A stretch of DNA of 64,000 bases. Source: Fodinicurvata fenggangensis DSM 21160. GTDB lineage: Bacteria > Pseudomonadota > Alphaproteobacteria > Kiloniellales > DSM-21159. Both the position numbers and the translations under genes were made by a program. The first letter of the stretch is position 1; every line of letters begins with the position of its first letter. The stretch covers positions 1 to 64,000 of the forward strand of contig NZ_JMLV01000002.1 of the NCBI RefSeq assembly GCF_000686045.1, written 5' to 3'. Positions 7,549 through 14,637 of the stretch are shown piece after piece. The notes beneath the pieces were generated by a model, which saw only the letters and a list, made by a program, of their open reading frames with translations, had not been told where the DNA came from and did not search any database.

Positions 7549-8231
7549 CAGGCGACCTCTTTGCTATCGATGATGGGTGAATCCGCTTCGACACATTCGC
7601 GCCGGCGCAGTGCACGGCAGATACCTGTGGTCAATTCCCGGCCGGCACAGAGCCACCTCAAGAGGTCCATCATGTCGCGCCGCGTGGCACGCTTCGGCAC
7701 CGCAATCCGCAGGTTGCCGCAGAGCTGGTACAGCTCATCACGCCACAGCATGTCGAGAGCGGCCGCAGGCAAGGTCTTGTTCAGGGCCGGCTTATCGATA
7801 TTCCATCGCTCCAGGCCGTCAAAACCGCCTTCCACGGCCCGGCGCTTTCTGGGGTATACCCACACTCCCATTCGGCGCAGATCGTCCGGCAGGTTGCGCA
7901 TGAAGTACTGCCCGTCCCGTTCGTAGTGCGCAGCCCATTGGTTGGTGCGCTGCTCGACCAGGAATTTCTCATGGATCGCGGCATAGGCATGATGCGCCAC
8001 GTCCTGCATGGCCCGCATCTGGTCTTCCAGCCGGTGCAGTTTGTCCCTCGCGGACTTGATCTCGACCGCCACAATCTCGGCCGGGCTCACAGCCAGGACA
8101 TCAATGCGATTGCCCAACTGCCAAGCATTGATCTCGTGGATGATGCGCGCCTCGGGCCGGTTCCGGCGCAGGTGCGCAACGACCTCGGTTCGGATCTCGG
8201 CTTCGGCTTCGCTGCGATACGCTGGCATCAC
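7548..8231 (-). CDS. MmcB-like PD-(D/E)XK nuclease family protein
   Basis: A 227-residue protein with a nuclease-like core: HEINAWQLGNRIDVLAV followed by IVAVEIKSARDKL. D44 and the E57-x-K59 pair fit the PD-(D/E)XK catalytic pattern seen in MmcB DNA-repair and related phage proteins. The rest is helical with a basic C-terminus (RRDMMDLLRWLC). It probably processes or repairs DNA during phage replication, next to the primase. The ATG at 8231 overlaps the upstream stop. Confidence 0.65.
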   Translation of the reverse strand: MMPAYRSEAEAEIRTEVVAHLRRNRPEARIIHEINAWQLGNRIDVLAVSPAEIVAVEIKSARDKLHRLEDQMRAMQDVAHHAYAAIHEKFLVEQRTNQWAAHYERDGQYFMRNLPDDLRRMGVWVYPRKRRAVEGGFDGLERWNIDKPALNKTLPAAALDMLWRDELYQLCGNLRIAVPKRATRRDMMDLLRWLCAGRELTTGICRALRRRECVEADSPIIDSKEVA

Positions 8232-9514
8232 GCCGCCTCCCCGGCCGTCACGGCCCCGCCGCGGACGTACCAGTCCGCGAAGTCCAGGCCCTCCGGCGGC
8301 CGCGTGCGGCGCACCCGCCGGCCCTCGTGCCGGCCCCGGCGCTCGGCCCGGTCATAGACCGCGCGTGCCGAGTCTGGATCCTTGTTGTCGCTGTCCTCCG
8401 CGATCACCCAGGTGGCACACCCGGGCGGCAACCACAGGCCCGGCTGGCTCAGGTCCGGATCGCGTGCCGGCAGGTAATTCCGCCGCTGCTTGCCCGTGCG
8501 TGGATCCTCGACCCAGGGCCGCTGAGGGTGCTGCACGCGCCGCGCGCTGCTGTCCCCCGGCCCGGCCAGGTTGTTCAGGCTCAGCGCCGCCCAGAAGGAC
8601 GGCAGCTCGCGGATCTGCCCGTCGGCCTCGGCCTGCGCCATGGCCAGATAGAGCGCCAGCGTCGTCTCGATGCCCTCGGCCGTGACGATCTCCGCGCCGC
8701 CGGCCGTCAGGCGCAAGGCCCCGCCGCTGTAGCGCCCGATGATCTTCTTGGTGGCCCAGGGCTGGCCGTCCGCAGAGCGGCCCCAGATGCGCCGGCCCTT
8801 GCCGTCGGCCTCGCCCGTCCCGTCGAACAGCCAGGTGCAATGCACCGCCGTGATCTGCCCGCCGCCCTCGGCACGGCAGCCCGGGCCCTGCACCGCCGCC
8901 ACCAGGGCCGGGCCGCTGCCCGCCTGGACCGGTGCGCCGCGCTCGTCTTCGCCCCAGTAGGGCAGCGCAGCGTGACAGCGTAAGGACGCGGGCAGCCCGC
9001 CGATCAGCGCGAAGTCCGCCGGATCCAGCCCCAGCCGGTTGGCCAGGTAACGCTCCGCTAGGGTTCCGGCGATCGGCCCTGCGCCGCGCCAGATATCCAG
9101 CACCCGTTTCGATTGCCGGTGCCGTGCGTCCTGGTCCTTGGCCAGGCGCCGGCGGCTGTCTTCTTCAGCCCGCGCCTTGGCCCGGGCCTCCGCCTGGGTC
9201 CGCTGCGCCTCCGGCAAGCGCGCCAGGCCGGCCATGTCCTCCAGTAATTCCAGGGACTCACCGAAGGACAGGCCGGCCAGCCGCTGCGCCAGCTCCAGCA
9301 CGTCGCCATGCGCCCCACAGCCGAAGCAGTGGAAGAAGTCCTGCCCCTCCCGGATCTTGAAGCTGGGCGTCCGCTCGTTATGAAAAGGGCAGCAGGCCAC
9401 CCGCTCCCGGCCCCGCCGCTTCAGCGGCAGGCCCAGCCGCTCCGCCACGGCCGCCAGCTCCAGGCGGTCCTTGACGGCGGTCACGCGTGCTTCGGTGTCC
9501 CGGCGATCGGTCAT
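8228..9514 (-). CDS. CHC2 zinc-finger / Toprim DNA primase
   Basis: A 428-residue DnaG-type phage primase. The N-terminal CHC2 zinc finger shows CCPFHNERTPSF (C42, H45) and FHCFGCGAHGD (C63, C66). A Toprim domain follows, with the glutamate in TAEGIETT (about E280) and the metal-binding pair in EDSDNKD (about 374-376). It should lay primers for phage replication together with the P4-type helicase at 1610-3256. A helical, Ala/Arg-rich linker (about 100-140) joins the domains. The start overlaps the ASCH gene stop as ATGA. Confidence 0.93.
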   Translation of the reverse strand: MTDRRDTEARVTAVKDRLELAAVAERLGLPLKRRGRERVACCPFHNERTPSFKIREGQDFFHCFGCGAHGDVLELAQRLAGLSFGESLELLEDMAGLARLPEAQRTQAEARAKARAEEDSRRRLAKDQDARHRQSKRVLDIWRGAGPIAGTLAERYLANRLGLDPADFALIGGLPASLRCHAALPYWGEDERGAPVQAGSGPALVAAVQGPGCRAEGGGQITAVHCTWLFDGTGEADGKGRRIWGRSADGQPWATKKIIGRYSGGALRLTAGGAEIVTAEGIETTLALYLAMAQAEADGQIRELPSFWAALSLNNLAGPGDSSARRVQHPQRPWVEDPRTGKQRRNYLPARDPDLSQPGLWLPPGCATWVIAEDSDNKDPDSARAVYDRAERRGRHEGRRVRRTRPPEGLDFADWYVRGGAVTAGEAA

Positions 9515-9906
9515 GACGACAACTGCTCCCTCCAGTTGAAGAAGCCGAGCGCACCGCGAACCAAGATGAAATCAACCGGTCGGGCATTGGCGAGAACGAA
9601 GCCAAAGCGCCCAACGAACCACGGGCTGTCGCTTACCTCGACGCAATCGATAATCTCGGCCGTTCCGATGATCCCGCCACGAAGAAAGTCGCGCGGTGAA
9701 GAGGCCGGAATCCTCTCCCAACCTATGCAGCTTGCCGCGCTGTAGAATTCCTCTTGAGTGCAGCCCTTGGCGGCATGAATGCACACCGGCCCGCGATATC
9801 GTGTCCTCCAGTCGCGGTTCTCGATGTCCTTTCCGGCATGCAGGATGGCCCAGGCCCAGGGCTGCCGGATCGAAAGGGCCAGCTTCGGAAGTTCTGAATA
9901 CAACAT
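9511..9906 (-). CDS. ASCH domain-containing protein
   Basis: A 131-residue protein starting MLYSELPKLALSIRQPWAWAI. The segments LSIRQPWAWAILHAGKDIENRDW and GPVCIHAAKG are typical of ASCH-fold proteins (PUA-like), which bind RNA or modified nucleosides; some bacterial members are amidohydrolases for N4-acetylcytidine. The ATG at 9906 lies two bases after the TAG of the upstream gene. It is ATGA-coupled to the primase. Confidence 0.88.
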   Translation of the reverse strand: MLYSELPKLALSIRQPWAWAILHAGKDIENRDWRTRYRGPVCIHAAKGCTQEEFYSAASCIGWERIPASSPRDFLRGGIIGTAEIIDCVEVSDSPWFVGRFGFVLANARPVDFILVRGALGFFNWREQLSS

Positions 9907-9908
9907 GC

Positions 9909-10436
9909 CTACAGCCGCTCTGCCGTACCGGGCCGCGAGATCGGCCCGTCGCACCCGGCCCCGATCTGCCCGGGGTCTTCGGCCACGAAGTCCTTGAAGT
10001 GGATCCAGCCCTTGGCGCAGTGGAATCCCCACTGCCGCACCCGCGGCCCGGTGATGAAGAGGCTCCAGCACACCCGGCTTTCCATCCGGTGATAGTCCGG
10101 CCGGATCAGCTCGAGGCGATGCGGCGTTACCGCCCGGCGGAATGTCAGGCTGCCCGGCTGCCGCAGCTGGCGCCCGCCCTTCAGAACCTCCACATAGCCG
10201 CCGGCCAGGATCAGGCTGGCACTGCACCAGGGATGGTCGTGCAGGGCGCGGTCGTCGTCGTCGCGCAGCACCTGGTGCAGGTAGATGTTGAACAGCCGGT
10301 TGCGTGGCAGGATCCACCAGCGGCGCATGTACGGCGCCCGCTCACCGCCGATCACGAAGTCCGGCGGCCGGTGATCGATCCGCCGCAACAAGAAATGCAG
10401 CAGCCGCTTGGCCGCCGGCTTACTCAGGATCCGCAT
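9909..10436 (-). CDS. Cupin-like phage protein
   Basis: A 175-residue protein with a probable beta-barrel core: RALHDHPWCSASLILAGGYVEVLKGG, then FRRAVTPHRLEL. The spaced His residues (HDHP, PHR) are consistent with a cupin metal site, though I do not know its substrate. The ATG at 10436 follows GGAAGGGAG at good spacing, which excludes the longer upstream opening. It overlaps the upstream HTH gene by 13 bases. Confidence 0.7.
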   Translation of the reverse strand: MRILSKPAAKRLLHFLLRRIDHRPPDFVIGGERAPYMRRWWILPRNRLFNIYLHQVLRDDDDRALHDHPWCSASLILAGGYVEVLKGGRQLRQPGSLTFRRAVTPHRLELIRPDYHRMESRVCWSLFITGPRVRQWGFHCAKGWIHFKDFVAEDPGQIGAGCDGPISRPGTAERL

Positions 10437-11083
10437 GGCTCGATCTCCCTTCCTCTCAGAACACGCGCCGCCCCCGGCCGGCCCAGACGGTCGCGCCGCA
10501 CGCTGGTCCGGGCGTCCAGGTCCTGGGGCAGCAGCAGCGCCAGGGTCAGGACGATGCCCAACCCCGCCTTGACCGCGCCCGCCTTCAGCGCCAGGGACCG
10601 CGCAGCACCCGGCGCAGCCGTATCTCCATCCAGTGGTGCAGCCGCGCCAGGGCCGTGTGGCGCCAGGCCTTCCGAGTGTGATGCCACGCCCGCCGCTGAT
10701 GCCGCCGCCGCAGGCGCAGGTGAATCTGTCGTCGGATTCTGGGCAGCAGCATCGGCGGCCAGCTCCTCTTCCAGTCGTGTCAGGGAAGCGCGGATGCGCG
10801 TGATCTGGTGCGCGACCGAGGACTCCTGCGCCTCGAGGACGGGCGCGAAGAGGTAGTCCAGGAAGCCCTCGCCCCACAGGTCGACCATGGCCAGCAGGTG
10901 ACGGAACTGGGGCACCTGCCCGGCCTTCCAGCTCTCGGCCGTGCGCACGCTGACCCCGATCGTCCGCGCCAGAACCTTCGCCGGCCAGTCGCGCAGCCAG
11001 ATGGCCAGCCGCCCGCCGACCTCGGCCACAGGGCTGTCGGGATCGCCGGCCTGCTGAAGTAAAGCGATGGTAGCCGCCGACAT
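10424..11083 (-). CDS. HTH phage regulator with a C-terminal hydrophobic segment
   Basis: A 219-residue protein starting MSAATIALLQQAGDPDSP. An HTH-like part near residues 30-70 (VLARTIGVSVRTAESWKAGQ) is followed by a helical segment, a Pro/Ala-rich linker and a hydrophobic stretch (KAGLGIVLTLALLLP), possibly a membrane anchor. The ATG at 11083 follows GGGAGTG. It is the first gene after cro in the leftward operon, a position often held by antitermination or replication regulators. A membrane-tethered HTH protein would be unusual. Confidence 0.65.
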   Translation of the reverse strand: MSAATIALLQQAGDPDSPVAEVGGRLAIWLRDWPAKVLARTIGVSVRTAESWKAGQVPQFRHLLAMVDLWGEGFLDYLFAPVLEAQESSVAHQITRIRASLTRLEEELAADAAAQNPTTDSPAPAAAASAAGVASHSEGLAPHGPGAAAPLDGDTAAPGAARSLALKAGAVKAGLGIVLTLALLLPQDLDARTSVRRDRLGRPGAARVLRGREIEPCGS

Positions 11084-11159
11084 GGATTTACACTCCCGTT
11101 TCTGTAGGCTGAGCCAGAAGGAGAGAAGAGCCGCGCACCACGGAAAGGGAGCGACCACC

Positions 11160-11360
11160 ATGCCGACGACCACACCGCCCGCCGGCCCCAGGGGTCAGGC
11201 CGGAGAGAGCGAACCGCAAAGGCTGCGCCGTCATGCGCAGCGCCTGCGGCGAGAACTTCAGGACCGGCCTTATCTTCAGCCAGACCTGAGAGAGGCCATG
11301 ACCGAGGGTGCTGACTGGCTCGAGTCGGCAGCGAACAGCCTGGATGCGGACGGCGCGTAA
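11160..11360 (+). CDS. Possible small protein antisense to the leftward operon leader
   Basis: A 66-residue reading frame starting MPTTTPPAGPRGQAGESEPQ with GGGAG upstream. The C-terminal half (QRLRRHAQRLRRELQDRPYL) is plausible as a helical protein. It fills the 282-base gap between cro and the next leftward gene, but on the opposite strand. It could equally be non-coding leader sequence. Confidence 0.3.
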   Translation: MPTTTPPAGPRGQAGESEPQRLRRHAQRLRRELQDRPYLQPDLREAMTEGADWLESAANSLDADGA

Positions 11361-11365
11361 TGACA

Positions 11366-11611
11366 TCAGGCCGCCTCGCTTTCCGGCTTGGGCCTGGGAA
11401 TGTCGTCGGGCCACTCCAGGTCTTCGGGCCAGTTGTTCGAAAACCACTGAACAACCTTGCCGTAGGTGGCAATCGTGCAGGTTCTCCCCTTCCGAAGGCG
11501 GTCGAAGAACATGCCCTGGTCATAAGCCAGCGTCGCGACCCTCGCGTGAGACCGGCCCGTGTGCTGGCAGTAGGTATCTGCCAGGCGGATTATGTGTGTC
11601 GTGAAGTCCAT
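11366..11611 (-). CDS. Cro-like early phage regulator
   Basis: An 81-residue protein starting MDFTTHIIRLADTYCQHTG with a probable HTH (ARVATLAYDQGMFFDRLRKG) and the C-terminal WPEDLEWPDDIPRP tail common to small phage regulators. It is transcribed away from cI, and its promoter carries operator O1 between -35 and -10, so it is very likely the Cro equivalent. No Shine-Dalgarno sequence precedes the ATG, and the predicted transcription start falls on or beside it, so the mRNA may be leaderless. Confidence 0.7.
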   Translation of the reverse strand: MDFTTHIIRLADTYCQHTGRSHARVATLAYDQGMFFDRLRKGRTCTIATYGKVVQWFSNNWPEDLEWPDDIPRPKPESEAA

Positions 11612-11617
11612 GCGCGG

Positions 11618-11646
11618 ATACTGCGGAACATTTACCGCGCTGTCAA
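11618..11646 (-). promoter_or_regulatory. Leftward early promoter (P-cro)
   Basis: On the minus strand a perfect TTGACA (11646-11641) is followed 17 bases later by CAGTAT (11623-11618), a weak -10. Operator O1 fills the spacer, so a bound repressor would block RNA polymerase. The predicted start is at about 11611, the first base of cro. Confidence 0.6.
11623..11638. promoter_or_regulatory. Operator O1, GCGG-N8-CCGC
   Basis: GCGGAACATTTACCGC is a 16-bp inverted-repeat site inside the cro promoter spacer. It is one of five similar sites in the prophage and a probable binding site for the CI/Cro pair. Confidence 0.7.
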
Positions 11647-11654
11647 CATGGAAT

Positions 11655-11670
11655 GAGGAATACTTACCGC
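11655..11670. promoter_or_regulatory. Operator O2, imperfect GAGG-N8-CCGC
   Basis: GAGGAATACTTACCGC is an imperfect copy of the O1 pattern, centred 32 bp from O1, about three helical turns. Its lower symmetry suggests weaker binding. It lies next to the -35 of the rightward cI promoter. Confidence 0.6.
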
Positions 11671-11700
11671 GTGACCGAACAGGCGAAAGTGCGGCATAAA
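11671..11700 (+). promoter_or_regulatory. Rightward promoter for cI
   Basis: GTGACC (11671-11676) and CATAAA (11695-11700) are separated by 18 bases. The predicted start is at about 11707, exactly the ATG of cI, which has no Shine-Dalgarno sequence. This recalls the leaderless cI transcript of lambda. Confidence 0.5.
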
Positions 11701-11706
11701 TTCCGC
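11691..11706. promoter_or_regulatory. Operator O3, GCGG-N8-CCGC
   Basis: GCGGCATAAATTCCGC is a symmetric 16-bp site that overlaps the -10 of the cI promoter and ends immediately before the cI ATG. Binding here would repress cI, as Cro (or excess CI) does at lambda OR3. Confidence 0.65.
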
Positions 11707-12423
11707 ATGAAGTTTCCAAGACTGGTTAAGCTTATTGACGAGGCAGTGCAGGCCCGTGGCTGGAGCGACAAGGCTGCTTCACGGAACGCGGGCCTGAATG
11801 AAGAGGCCGTGCGCTCAATCAAACGCGGTCACGAGCCCAGCCCAAAGACATTGATGGCACTGGCCAAGACCCTGGATATTGAGGAAAGCGTGCTGTTCGG
11901 ATCTCTCGCAGCGGACGATCCGCAAGCGAGTAGCGCGGTCACCCCGGACCATCCCCCACTTTACAACGGCACCTTGAAAAGCGGTTTCATCGAAGTCGGA
12001 AACGAGGAGTATGCCAGCCTGCCAAGGTTCGATGCCAAGCTGTCCGCCGGTCCCGGTTCGCTCATGGAACAGGATCCCGAACCCTTGGGCTATCATTTGG
12101 TGGAAGCGCAGTGGCTGAAGGCCATTACGAGCACCATTCCCAAGAATCTGATCATCGTTATGGTCGACGGCTACTCTATGGAGCCGACCTTCTACAGCGG
12201 CGACTGGGTGCTCGTCGACACCACACAGCGCCGCGTGTCCGACCAGGCCATATTCGCGCTGCGGGTCGCGGAAGTGATGTGGATCAAGCGCCTGCAGCCC
12301 ATGCTGAGTCTCCAGAAGATCCGCATGATATCCGACAACGAGCGCTACTACCCCGAGGATCTGGACGAACACCAGCTGCAGATCATCGGCCGCGTCGTCG
12401 GCTTGGTTGCACGACGGATCTGA
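11707..12423 (+). CDS. CI-like phage repressor, XRE HTH plus S24 peptidase domain
   Basis: A 238-residue repressor. The N-terminal HTH (about residues 5-65) contains WSDKAASRNAGLNEEAVRSI. The C-terminal S24/LexA-type domain has a cleavage-site-like Ala-Gly in KLSAGPGS (about 114-115), the nucleophile in DGYSMEP (Ser about 157) and a lysine in EVMWIKRL (Lys about 194). It should maintain lysogeny and self-cleave when RecA is activated. I chose the ATG at 11707 because operators and promoter lie upstream of it; a longer frame from 11653 would translate through O2 and O3. Confidence 0.9.
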   Translation: MKFPRLVKLIDEAVQARGWSDKAASRNAGLNEEAVRSIKRGHEPSPKTLMALAKTLDIEESVLFGSLAADDPQASSAVTPDHPPLYNGTLKSGFIEVGNEEYASLPRFDAKLSAGPGSLMEQDPEPLGYHLVEAQWLKAITSTIPKNLIIVMVDGYSMEPTFYSGDWVLVDTTQRRVSDQAIFALRVAEVMWIKRLQPMLSLQKIRMISDNERYYPEDLDEHQLQIIGRVVGLVARRI

Positions 12424-12512
12424 CCCCACAACCAAGCTGGACAAGGCTCGACCTGTCGCGCACACTTCCGGCTGCATCGACTGGGGTCATACAATCGAAC
12501 AGGGGGAATCAC

Positions 12513-12848
12513 ATGGCACTCATCACCTGCCCGGAATGCTCGAGCCAGGTCAGCGACACCGCCTTCAAGTGTCCACAGTGCGCCGCACAGCTGCGCACAC
12601 CCAAGCGGGGCTTCTGGGGCAAGCTGTTCAAATGGGGCTTCATCGTCTTCAACGTGATCATGGTGGTCTGGCTGGTCGGCTACTGGATGGAGCTCGGCGA
12701 GATGACCAGCGGATCCGTCAGCGATGCCGAGCGCACCGGCCAGGCCATCGGCGGCACCATCGGGACCGGCCTGCTGCTCGTGCTCTGGGTCATGGGCGAC
12801 ATCATCCTGGGCTTCCTGGTGCTCTTCACCCGGCCGAAGGCAGCCTGA
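12513..12848 (+). CDS. Zinc-ribbon two-TM membrane protein
   Basis: A 111-residue protein with an N-terminal zinc ribbon (CPECSSQVSDTAFKCPQC; C6, C9, C20, C23) and two membrane segments (about 40-61 and 80-105), separated by an acidic loop. The ATG follows AGGGGG. It stands alone 89 bases after cI on the same strand and may be expressed in the lysogen. Zinc-ribbon plus TM proteins are common accessory genes of unknown role; a lysogenic-conversion function is inference. Confidence 0.75.
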   Translation: MALITCPECSSQVSDTAFKCPQCAAQLRTPKRGFWGKLFKWGFIVFNVIMVVWLVGYWMELGEMTSGSVSDAERTGQAIGGTIGTGLLLVLWVMGDIILGFLVLFTRPKAA

Positions 12849-12858
12849 GCCGCAAAGC

Positions 12859-12882
12859 AAAAGCCCCGCCAAATGGCGGGGC
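12859..12882 (-). terminator. Rho-independent terminator for the TA operon
   Basis: GCCCCGCC-AAAT-GGCGGGGC (12863-12882) forms an 8-bp perfect stem. On the minus strand it is followed by TTTTGCTTTG, so it ends the leftward operon whose last gene stops at 12908. It may also act on the rightward 12513-12848 transcript. Confidence 0.8.
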
Positions 12883-12907
12883 AGACAGCTTCGAGCTGAT
12901 GTCAGCA

Positions 12908-13342
12908 TCAAGTCTTGTGCATCTTGTCGACACGCACCTCCAGCTTGCCTACCTCGATCACGTTGTCCTCGATCTGCGCCGTCACCTTCAGCTGACCTTC
13001 CTGGCTGATGACGGCCCCCTCGAAGACGATCTGTTGACTGACGGTGAACTGTTTCACCTTGTCGGAGTCACCTTCTATGGTTTTCAGGTCCTTGGGGTCC
13101 AGGCCCACATCCACGACACCCGAGGTCTCCTCCCCACCGGGGAAGGTAAAGGTCATGTGAATCTTGTCCGGAACCGGCTCGCGCTCGAAGACCAGGTCGA
13201 TGACCATGCAGAGCTGCGGCAGGGTATAGGGCAGCTCCCGCTGCACCGTCATGGCGCCGGTGTAGACCCCCACATAAGTATGCTTGCGGGAGACCTCCTG
13301 GCGGATGTCATCGCAGAACAGGACGTAGCCGTGAATGCTCAT
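12908..13342 (-). CDS. DUF6941-like protein, third gene of the TA operon
   Basis: A 144-residue beta-rich protein starting MSIHGYVLFCDDIRQEVSRK with HTYVGVYTGAM and LPYTLPQLCMVIDL, resembling DUF6941 family members (function unknown). The ATG at 13342 overlaps the antitoxin stop (ATGA), and a strong terminator follows. Its coupling to a toxin-antitoxin pair suggests it is co-regulated and might be a chaperone or effector. The family call is by pattern only. Confidence 0.65.
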   Translation of the reverse strand: MSIHGYVLFCDDIRQEVSRKHTYVGVYTGAMTVQRELPYTLPQLCMVIDLVFEREPVPDKIHMTFTFPGGEETSGVVDVGLDPKDLKTIEGDSDKVKQFTVSQQIVFEGAVISQEGQLKVTAQIEDNVIEVGKLEVRVDKMHKT

Positions 13343-13749
13343 GGCTCGGCCGGCTCCAGGGGCTTCACCCTAGCCGGGCCGCCGGAGACCTCGCCCTGGA
13401 ATGAGAAGCGTGTCAGGCCGGGATCGTCGGTGCTCTCGGTCTCCGGCTGATTGCCAAGCCGCACCCAGCTTGGGCGCGGCTGCTCCGTGTCTTTCACCAA
13501 CCGGAACTCGATATCACGGCCCAGGGCATCAGCCATTTCAGCGATGCTCCTCAGGGTCAGGTTGGCACTGCCGTTCAGGCGCCGCGTGATCACCGACTTG
13601 TTGACGCCGACCCGGTCGGCCAGTTCCTGCTTTGTCACGCCGTTCTCTTTCTTCTCGTCCAGATAGGCGTTCACAAGGGCATCACGGACACCGCCTATGA
13701 AGCGGATGACCTTCCGGCGTTTAGGTGTGATGGCAAGTCGATAGGACAT
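13339..13749 (-). CDS. HigA-like XRE antitoxin
   Basis: A 136-residue protein starting MSYRLAITPKRRKVIRFIGG with a clear XRE HTH (TKQELADRVGVNKSVITRRLNGSANLTLRSI, about residues 40-72). The C-terminus is charged and likely flexible. It overlaps the 3' end of the upstream toxin-like gene by 29 bases, the toxin-first order of HigBA modules. The ATG at 13749 follows GAGGG at 6 bases; a TTG six bases upstream is the alternative start. It should neutralise the toxin and autorepress the operon. Confidence 0.8.
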   Translation of the reverse strand: MSYRLAITPKRRKVIRFIGGVRDALVNAYLDEKKENGVTKQELADRVGVNKSVITRRLNGSANLTLRSIAEMADALGRDIEFRLVKDTEQPRPSWVRLGNQPETESTDDPGLTRFSFQGEVSGGPARVKPLEPAEP

Positions 13750-14215
13750 CTTCAACCCTCGTGCTCTGCAGATGCTTCGGTTCGTCCAGCGGCAGAGACT
13801 CCCGAAAGCGCAGAACCGCTTCCTTCATGGGCCTCGAGAGCCTTTGCTGCTTCATGACTTTCTTCATGTTGGCCGTGACCCCGATGAAAATATCGTAGGC
13901 CGCGAACCACCCCAGGATCCTGAGGTCCGTGGTCTTGAACTCCCAGATCCCCAGCGCGGACGCCGATATCGCCTTGATATCAGCATCGTGGTTCAAGCGT
14001 TCGCCCATCTGTATCTTCTCCAGGAGATCGACGAACTGTTCGGCCGGTGACAGCCTGGCATCGTGGTCGCGCGCATGGTCTGGCAACTCCTCGTCCACCC
14101 AACGGATCAGTTCAGGTGACGCGTAGAAATATCGCTGTGGCAAAGAGCTTGATCCATTCAGGGCATCCAACCAGATCAGCTGCTCGCTCTCGCATAAATT
14201 GGCGATGGTTGCCAT
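13721..14215 (-). CDS. HigB/RelE-like toxin, phage type
   Basis: A 164-residue protein. The C-terminal half has the signature IWEFKTTDLRILGWFAAYDIFIGV, matching phage-associated HigB/RelE-superfamily proteins that cleave mRNA at the ribosome. The N-terminal half (SLPQRYFYASPELIRWVDEEL) fits longer members of this family. It overlaps the XRE antitoxin, completing a TA pair. The ATG at 14215 has no good Shine-Dalgarno sequence. The pair would stabilise the prophage or act in abortive infection. Confidence 0.72.
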   Translation of the reverse strand: MATIANLCESEQLIWLDALNGSSSLPQRYFYASPELIRWVDEELPDHARDHDARLSPAEQFVDLLEKIQMGERLNHDADIKAISASALGIWEFKTTDLRILGWFAAYDIFIGVTANMKKVMKQQRLSRPMKEAVLRFRESLPLDEPKHLQSTRVEDVLSTCHHT

Positions 14216-14268
14216 AAGAGTCAACTTAGCATTCGTGGTGCCACTGTGTCATGGTGTCCCACGGACCC

Positions 14269-14637
14269 TCACTGCAGCGCCTCCCAGCTCTTCTCCTGTT
14301 CCTCCAGGCAGAACGCCACCATCCCGAAATCCATGCCAATGGAATCGGTCCATTGCTGCGCGCAGCCCCGCCACATCACAGCCGCCGGATCGCGCTCCTC
14401 ATAACGCCGCTCCATCTCCTCGGCGGGGCCGAACTCATGACGTTCCCTGAAATCCCTCAGGTCGGCCACGGCCTTCTCTTCCTCGTCCCGACAGAACTTC
14501 TGCATGGAGAAGTCGTCCGGCCACTCGGCTTCGCAGCGCTCTTTGATCACCGCCTCGGCAGGCGGCGCATCGTCCTGCGCCCAGGCCGGCAGGGCCTGCA
14601 GGCCCGCCAGGATTATTGCTGTAACTGCATGCTTCAT
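14269..14637 (-). CDS. Secreted protein with two Cys-pair repeats
   Basis: A 122-residue protein with a signal peptide (MKHAVTAIILAGLQALPAWA, cleavage near residue 20). The mature part has two copies of a Cys-x3-Trp...Phe-Cys-x2-Glu-Glu pattern: C35/C49 (RCEAEW...KFCRDEEEK) and C92/C110 (GCAQQW...AFCLEEQEK). The paired cysteines suggest two disulphide-locked helical hairpins in the periplasm. GGAGGGAAC precedes the ATG at 14637, and the start overlaps the WYL-protein stop (ATGA). Function unknown. Confidence 0.75.
   Translation of the reverse strand: MKHAVTAIILAGLQALPAWAQDDAPPAEAVIKERCEAEWPDDFSMQKFCRDEEEKAVADLRDFRERHEFGPAEEMERRYEERDPAAVMWRGCAQQWTDSIGMDFGMVAFCLEEQEKSWEALQ

Noticed and set aside
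6584-7615. Long 343-codon version of the Cys-pair gene
   Set aside because: Its N-terminal 160 codons shadow DUF4326; the ATGA-coupled start at 7135 is better.
11653-11706. Upstream extension of cI from 11653
   Set aside because: It would place operators O2 and O3 and the cI promoter inside the coding region.
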